Positions 61,201 through 64,000 of a stretch of 64,000 nucleotides of DNA are shown in pieces. Under the pieces are notes generated by a model. The model was given only the letters and a program-made list of their open reading frames with translations, was not told the DNA's origin and did no database searches. This DNA is from Stichopus chloronotus. Taxonomy: Eukaryota > Echinodermata > Holothuroidea > Aspidochirotida > Stichopodidae. Position 1 is the stretch's first letter; each line of letters opens with the position of its first letter. Location: the NCBI GenBank assembly GCA_021234535.1, contig CM037835.1:682001-746000 (forward strand). Reading direction: 5' to 3'. A program made the position numbers and the translations under genes.

Positions 61201-62320
61201 CAATAATAAAATTAAAGAAACGCGTTGTTAATGAGGGACACAAGAAACCTTCGAAAACAAGAAGAACTATAAACTAAAATCCAGTGTGTTAAACGAATGT
61301 AACAAAACTAGTATACCCCAAATATTTAGTGCAACAGATGTAAGTGCGTAACATCACAGTAGGCTATCCAGTCTAGGCTTGTTTTGCACTGAAATTAATA
61401 ATGTAAATTTCTAACATAAAAAGCTCTGAGACTTAAGGTAGAATTTACAACATTTATATGAAAATAGTAATAAAATGTAACAAAAGCAAACACAAGAATA
61501 ATAACTTTTTTTGGTTTTGTAAACTCCCAAATTGAGGAGAACTTCCATGTGGACAACACACACACACACGTATGTGTATCAACTAGGAGTAAAAATCAAA
61601 TGCTTATGATCTAGAGCATAGAGGGCACAGTGGGAGAACAATTTATCGTGGTTCACGAATTTAAGTGATGCGTAAGTGTGAGCAAGAGGTAAGTATAGTC
61701 ACTCCTGAATACCCAAACCCAGTAAGTTGTGGGAAACAATCAAAGAAAAGAGAAACATGAATTGGTTCAACTAAACAGACATTTTGCTCAATTTGTATGG
61801 GGTTTTTGTTCATGGGAGTTCTGCATAGAGGTTTTGTTTATATTTATTAATGAAGTGCTCTCATCTCATTTGTGTCATGTAAAAGACCTCTCATTAGCAG
61901 TTTCCTCAAATCATTAACATCTTTCACAATTCAGAGGAATTTATTTCAGTCTATTTCCCTTTAAAAATGTGAAACCACTGATTATATCAAAGAAGAAATG
62001 ATTGTCTTTCAATAAAAGATGTCAGGTCTTATTCACCAATTGTGTGTAGACTTAAGAGGTTTTATTTATCCCTAACTGATCTAAGAATATAGTACTTCAT
62101 CAATTCAATTAATTTATCTCATTTCTTATGTTCATTCAGAAGGAGCCAAGTAGTGCCATTGGTGGACCATATATTGCAGCTCATCTCAGGAGACAGGACT
62201 ATGCCAGAAACAATCGAAAAGAGGTTCCATCTCTTAAAAATGCTGCAGAACATTTAGAAAAATTATTAAAGGAGCACAAATTGAAGAAACTGTTCATTTC
62301 GACAGATGCTCCGAAGTTTG
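37064..62320 (+). CDS. POFUT2: POFUT2, GDP-fucose protein O-fucosyltransferase 2 (spliced, 3' end outside window)
   Basis: The coding exons are 37064-37233, 45274-45524, 46394-46643, then 57073-57139 or 58039-58105, then 59124-59249 and 62140-62320. All junctions are GT-AG and the phases agree (2, 1, 2, 0, 0, 1). The assembled protein matches POFUT2 along its length: [78 protein letters not shown]. The family (GT68) transfers fucose from GDP-fucose to Ser/Thr of folded thrombospondin type 1 repeats in the ER. Glu67 in NPGEGF corresponds to the proposed catalytic base (human Glu54), and Arg305/Arg306 in HLRRQD sit in the nucleotide-sugar site. About 348 residues are encoded here, against roughly 430 in the human protein, so the C-terminal part lies beyond the right edge. 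The introns are long and full of repeats. Confidence 0.95.
37543..37927. mobile_element. 385-bp hAT-like MITE with 8-bp target duplication
   Basis: Perfect TTAGGCCA lies on both sides (37535-37542 and 37928-37935). The termini are CCAGACTGGAAAGTTT and its inverted copy AAACTTTCCAGTCTGG, extended imperfectly to about 30 bp. The interior is GC-rich with several GCGCGGCC/GCACGGCC words. The 63-codon frame inside has no recognised domain. An 8-bp duplication is typical of hAT elements. Confidence 0.88.
38335..38430 (-). repeat. tRNA-derived SINE fragment
   Basis: The minus strand contains a box A-like TAGAATAGCGGG (38402-38413) and a box B-like GGTTCGAAGCC (38348-38358). The spacing (44 bp) is right for an RNA polymerase III internal promoter. 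The intervening sequence does not fold into a tRNA anticodon arm, so it is a SINE head or decayed tRNA rather than a tRNA gene. Confidence 0.5.
39059..39478. repeat. 211-bp tandem duplication, two copies
   Basis: 39059-39269 and 39270-39478 are highly similar (GTACACTTTGT, CTGATCTCTAAACTGGATTG, AAACAAACATGGCCGAAAA, GGTGGCTGGCTGAGTAAG). Each copy has a 15-codon frame MAENTL(Q/H)WL(H/L)WWLAE beginning in a good ATG context. Confidence 0.9.
42890..43520 (+). pseudogene. Gene-like relic of unknown origin
   Basis: This block has more GC than its surroundings. Long codon-like stretches fall in changing plus-strand frames: 42894-43124 is open for 76 codons, and from about 43212 another frame reads [19 protein letters not shown] and later [20 protein letters not shown] and [19 protein letters not shown], separated by stops. 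I do not recognise the protein. It could be a decayed retrocopy or part of a transposon ORF. It ends immediately before the MITE at 43526. Confidence 0.4.
43526..43869. mobile_element. 344-bp TTAA-flanked MITE
   Basis: TTAA lies at 43522-43525 and 43870-43873. The ends are AGGGAAATAGGGCGTTT and, in reverse complement, AGGGAAATAGGGCATTT: one mismatch in 17. There is no open frame. It resembles the other TTAA elements in size and in the AGGG start. Confidence 0.88.
44055..44121. repeat. Imperfect hairpin, 18-bp stem, 31-nt loop
   Basis: GTTTTTGTCCCTCAACCA (44055-44072) pairs with TGGTTGAGGGACGAAAAC (44104-44121) with one mismatch. Confidence 0.8.
44269..44309. repeat. Perfect 19-bp hairpin with 3-nt loop
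   Basis: TTTTCTGACATTTTCTGGC, AAG loop, then the exact reverse complement. The loop is too short for a typical microRNA precursor. Confidence 0.9.
45274..45524 (+). CDS. POFUT2: POFUT2 exon 2: N-terminal catalytic half
   Basis: This 251-nt exon carries residues 57-141. It begins with the split Arg57 codon and runs through [16 protein letters not shown], the most conserved block of the family, which includes the presumed catalytic Glu67. It continues through [14 protein letters not shown] to VIEYEDYIK. The acceptor is atatttcag|G and the donor AAAG|gtatgg, leaving in phase 1. Length and spacing agree with human POFUT2 without gaps over most of the exon. Confidence 0.95.
45525..46393 (+). other. 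POFUT2 intron 2 (0.87 kb)
   Basis: Short AT-rich intron between gtatgg and gtcacag. I see no repeat or other feature inside it. Confidence 0.85.
46394..46643 (+). CDS. POFUT2: POFUT2 exon 3: central segment
   Basis: This 250-nt exon covers residues 141-224: [18 protein letters not shown], then the cysteine-bearing segments DERDCIDD and EFKCLSVQ, and the conserved RGWFWGY. The two cysteines match positions conserved in the family and probably pair. It ends KNTTAR, which keeps an N-glycosylation sequon (NTT) where human POFUT2 has NTS. The acceptor is ttagtcacag|GT and the donor GCTAG|gtattt, leaving in phase 2. The next exon must therefore supply one base to finish Arg224, and both candidate exons 4 do so. 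Confidence 0.95.
49648..50017. mobile_element. 370-bp TTAA-type MITE, copy 2 of the AGCTGGAATATGA family
   Basis: The termini AGCTGGAATATGA and TCATATTCCAGCT are perfect inverted copies. TTAA follows the right end (50018-50021); the left flank is CTAA (49644-49647), one change from TTAA. It is homologous along its length to 20707-21075. Confidence 0.85.
50740..51240. repeat. Degenerate array in intron 3
   Basis: Core copies CCCACTAATACAGATATCAT are tandem at 50930-51010. Looser units (TCAACCCACATTGGAA-like) extend over 500 bp. Confidence 0.7.
51880..52400. repeat. Tandem array, unit about 145 bp, about 3.5 copies, with AGGTCA motifs
   Basis: Each unit has a GAACTTCAAA word, then a GTGAGTAGATGATCTCTATTG word, then in the first two units a GAGGTCAA-GGTCA word. 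The first copy has a perfect direct repeat AGGTCAAAGGTCA at 51982-51994. Confidence 0.75.
53562..53890. repeat. 20-bp minisatellite, about 16 copies
   Basis: The unit is TGCATTGTGTAGCTGCTATG, with an A/G variant near the 3' end and an occasional GTGGCTG variant. Period 20 is constant. Confidence 0.97.
54608..55012. repeat. 29-bp minisatellite, about 14 copies
   Basis: The unit is CCCCTATTTCATGGTCCCAG followed by CTAGTTCTG. Variants alternate GCCCC/GTCCC and GTCCCAG/GTCTCAG, and the order of variants is itself partly repeated. Confidence 0.97.
57073..57139 (+). CDS. POFUT2: POFUT2 alternative exon 4a
   Basis: This 67-nt exon completes Arg224 and encodes 22 residues (225-246): [11 protein letters not shown], then [11 protein letters not shown]. 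The acceptor is tttactttgcag|G and the donor is the consensus-like AGT|gtaagt. It corresponds to the same protein segment as 58039-58105 and shares 13 of 22 residues with it (S, V, L, D, R, E, LL, HD, V, YW). It is the more diverged of the two relative to the vertebrate sequence: Met to Phe at position 3, Ala to Gly at 7, Tyr-Gly to Phe-Ser at 15-16. It has no internal stop and intact splice sites, which argues against simple decay. Whether it is expressed cannot be seen from DNA. Confidence 0.85.
57140..58038 (+). other. Spacer between alternative exons 4a and 4b
   Basis: 899 bp of AT-rich sequence with a donor at its left edge (gtaagt) and an acceptor at its right edge (ttaaccag). It is long enough for a normal spliceosome to assemble, so steric clash alone would not force exclusive choice. 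I see no repeat in it. Confidence 0.75.
58039..58105 (+). CDS. POFUT2: POFUT2 alternative exon 4b (ancestral-like version)
   Basis: This 67-nt exon completes Arg224 and encodes [11 protein letters not shown] then [11 protein letters not shown]. It fits the vertebrate protein ([11 protein letters not shown]) better than exon 4a does. The acceptor is ttatttttaaccag|A, a moderate polypyrimidine tract, and the donor AAA|gtgagt. Entry phase 2 and exit phase 0 are identical to exon 4a, so either can link exon 3 to exon 5. If it were joined after exon 4a it would be read in the wrong frame and hit TGA at its fifth codon. Confidence 0.92.
58106..59123 (+). other. POFUT2 intron 4 (1.0 kb)
   Basis: AT-rich intron from gtgagt to tatcctcag. 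I see no recognisable element. Confidence 0.8.
59124..59249 (+). CDS. POFUT2: POFUT2 exon 5: inter-domain helix region
   Basis: This 126-nt exon (42 codons, residues 247-288) starts [20 protein letters not shown] and ends DDWRKMR. It matches the family block of the form RRS-(V/L)-F-A-(R/K)-HLRE-(V/I)-GDEFR. The acceptor is tatcctcag|G and the donor ATGAGG|gtattt. It is symmetrical (phase 0 to 0). The distance from its DDW to the GGP of exon 6 equals that in human POFUT2, so no exon appears to be missing between 59249 and 62140. Confidence 0.94.
59250..62139 (+). other. POFUT2 intron 5 (2.9 kb)
   Basis: Contains GATGAT/AATAAT simple repeats just after exon 5 (59303-59330) and the degenerate 60-bp array at 60.0-60.6 kb. 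The rest shows nothing recognisable. A chance splice-like pair at 60804-60823 is discussed under rejected items. Confidence 0.8.
60040..60625. repeat. Degenerate tandem array in intron 5, unit about 60 bp
   Basis: AGCATAGAGCAAGGTATCA, AAGGTGCAAT and ACATCATATATGATACCAG with AGATTAAAGAAG recur about eight or nine times. Confidence 0.8.
62140..62320 (+). CDS. POFUT2: POFUT2 exon 6: GDP-fucose binding block
   Basis: This 181-nt exon (residues 289-348 plus one base) carries [20 protein letters not shown], the Rossmann-domain loop with the conserved HLRR arginines that contact GDP-fucose in this family. It continues [15 protein letters not shown] and [13 protein letters not shown], where STDA matches the family's (V/A)TDA strand. 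The acceptor is ttcattcag|A and the donor TTTG|gtaagt, leaving in phase 1. The family's next segments (the acidic helix, IDQW and GT-S-V-STFS motifs) are not found before base 64,000. Confidence 0.94.
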
Positions 62321-64000
62321 GTAAGTTTTAAGACATTTCTTGCTACAACAATGTCATATTAAAGAATTGATACCTCAATATTTTGTAAAATATTATATGG
62401 TAGAGAATGAGGGTAAGTTGGTGGAATAAAATATTTGTTGAGTATTATATAAGATATAGTTGGTTGAGTGGTTTAATCATGGATTATTACATCATCTGGG
62501 GGATTAGGTCCGAGAGATTAGTTCATGAATTAGAAGTAGTACCTCATTATTAGCTCACACAATTACAAGTAATTCAAGTGTAATTGTACAGTCTGTAGCC
62601 TACGTAAACCTTCCTATCCTCTCTCTACAGTAGGCCTGTGTATTTGGTGGTTACCCTGTCACTTACGGTGTTTCAATATGGTAAACATCATCCCTAGTTG
62701 CAGTCTAGGTATGTTGTTTGCTTTTCAAGATCTTTCAGTTTGAAAGTTCTTAAGAAATGATTGTGATATGGTAACCTGACCACTTGTAATTGCAAAGCTT
62801 TTGCTTTACGTTATAATTTAGTGACCAATAAATGTAACAGGTATACATGCCAGTAGATTCAAATCAAAGTATAAATAATTTGATTATAAATTGAACACAA
62901 AATGTGTGCATTGATGGAAATTATATGAAAACAATTTCTACAAACTGGAGGGGGGGGGTCATTACATCATAATTCAACTGAAGTCTGTTTTAATTCAATT
63001 GGGGCAAAAATGGCTGCACCCTTCTCTGAACTTCAAAATTATGTAACATAAGTAGAAAGCAATATCTATTTTAATTAATTTTGAGGAAGATGTTTGTCAA
63101 ACACCTCTGCATCATATTTTCAAGAGGTATTCCCAAGGTTTTGTTCCCTCTTAATCAGTCTCTCTATTTCACTGTTTTTTTTTAACAATACAGAGGGTGA
63201 TTGGATTTACCTCACCCTTAATACAGTTATCACAATTACATCATGGCTATCAATTTTTCCAATTTTAAGTGTCCCTATCCAGCTAACCTCCACAGGCTCC
63301 TCCTTCACCTGCTTCTTCCATTTCTTCTGTCAGTGCTCACATTTCAAAATTGGGCTCACACTAAGTCATATCATTTGCTCGTGGTAATGTAATAGACCTG
63401 ATAGTGCATAAACTAAATACTTTTGTATGTAAGTTTAATTTTGTCATCTTCCAAGAGATTTAATTTTTGATGCCACAAACAAACCCTACTTCTACTGAGT
63501 TCAGTTGTGTGAGCTACAGCAGCATTAGGGCGCTAGTTTTGCAATTATAAGTGGTAAAGATCGCCATAGCTCAAGTATTAGTTCTGAGAGATGGCTACAA
63601 GGTTTACAATTGATACCTCTCTTGTTTGTAGGCTATAATTGATAGAGGGATTATAGAGGGATCATTGATTGTATATACCATCTATACCAGAGTATATCCA
63701 CAGCAACCATGTAAGTTACTGGAAATTATTGCCCATTTATGTTTAGGAACGCTTCAGTCGCTTTACATACCCTCTGACCCCCGTGCCTGCAGATGATTCG
63801 CGGATTTGAGTGTTATGAATACGATAAATGTCACAGGTGTTTTGCCTGAGTCAAATTGGGGTTAACGTCAAAACACCACACTACAAGTCCTCAAATAAAT
63901 GAGAAAGTTGTCAACATTAAAAGCGTAAAAACATAAATAGAACTGGATGTTCAAAAAGTGAAGCAAGCCAACCAAAGACCAACTTAAGGGGAATGGAACA
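62321..64000 (+). other. POFUT2 intron 6, open to the right edge
   Basis: Starts with a strong donor (gtaagt). No downstream POFUT2 coding segment is visible. It holds one copy of a dispersed repeat (62770-63160), shared with 30690-31110. The remainder is plain AT-rich sequence. Confidence 0.7.
62770..63160. repeat. Dispersed repeat, second copy of a pair
   Basis: Homologous to 30690-31110 in the same orientation, lying in POFUT2 intron 6. It has a G9 run near 62950 that is absent from the other copy. Confidence 0.7.

Overview
This is non-bacterial, AT-rich animal DNA. It has one large spliced gene, many short inverted-repeat transposons (MITEs), minisatellites and degenerate tandem arrays. 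The palindrome AGGCCTA recurs often, and many short repeats carry GTAGCC or GCGTAA motifs next to long poly-C or poly-G runs. That composition, plus a CR1/Jockey-like LINE fragment, suggests a marine deuterostome invertebrate. An echinoderm, possibly a sea cucumber, is my best guess. That is inference from composition, not a database result.

Region 1 (1-37,000) has no protein-coding gene that I can recognise. It holds TA-, TTAA- and TTAA-flanked MITEs at 4.3, 9.8-10.6 and 22.8-23.2 kb; a fourth, less certain one at 20.7-21.1 kb; two LINE remnants (8.1-8.3 and 19.1-20.2 kb); a 27-bp minisatellite (12.3-12.9 kb) open in several frames on both strands; and other tandem arrays at 6.0, 11.9, 14.2, 22.4-23.5, 31.4 and 33.4-34.2 kb. 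There is also a cluster of GTAGCC-type repeats (17.4-19.0 kb), and a pair of related dispersed repeats at 24.9 and 34.3 kb. The second of that pair is split by a near-perfect 145-bp palindrome.

Region 2 (37,064 to beyond the right edge, + strand) is the gene for GDP-fucose protein O-fucosyltransferase 2 (POFUT2). POFUT2 is the ER enzyme that fucosylates thrombospondin type 1 repeats. Six coding positions can be assembled with matching phases: 37064-37233, 45274-45524, 46394-46643, one of two alternatives (57073-57139 or 58039-58105), 59124-59249 and 62140-62320. These give about 348 residues. The remaining C-terminal part, roughly 90-100 residues by family length, should lie beyond base 64,000.

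The most striking observation is that position 4 exists twice. Two 67-nt exons, 899 bp apart, encode the same 22-residue segment with 13 identities. Both enter in phase 2, leave in phase 0, and have proper splice sites. Using both, or neither, shifts the frame and gives an early stop, so only mutually exclusive use makes protein. I do not know of a description of this for POFUT2.

The POFUT2 introns hold a 385-bp element with a perfect 8-bp target duplication, a tRNA-derived SINE fragment, a 211-bp tandem duplication, two strong hairpins, two TTAA-type MITEs, a gene-like relic, and two long minisatellites (20-bp and 29-bp units) in the 10.4-kb intron just before the alternative exon pair.
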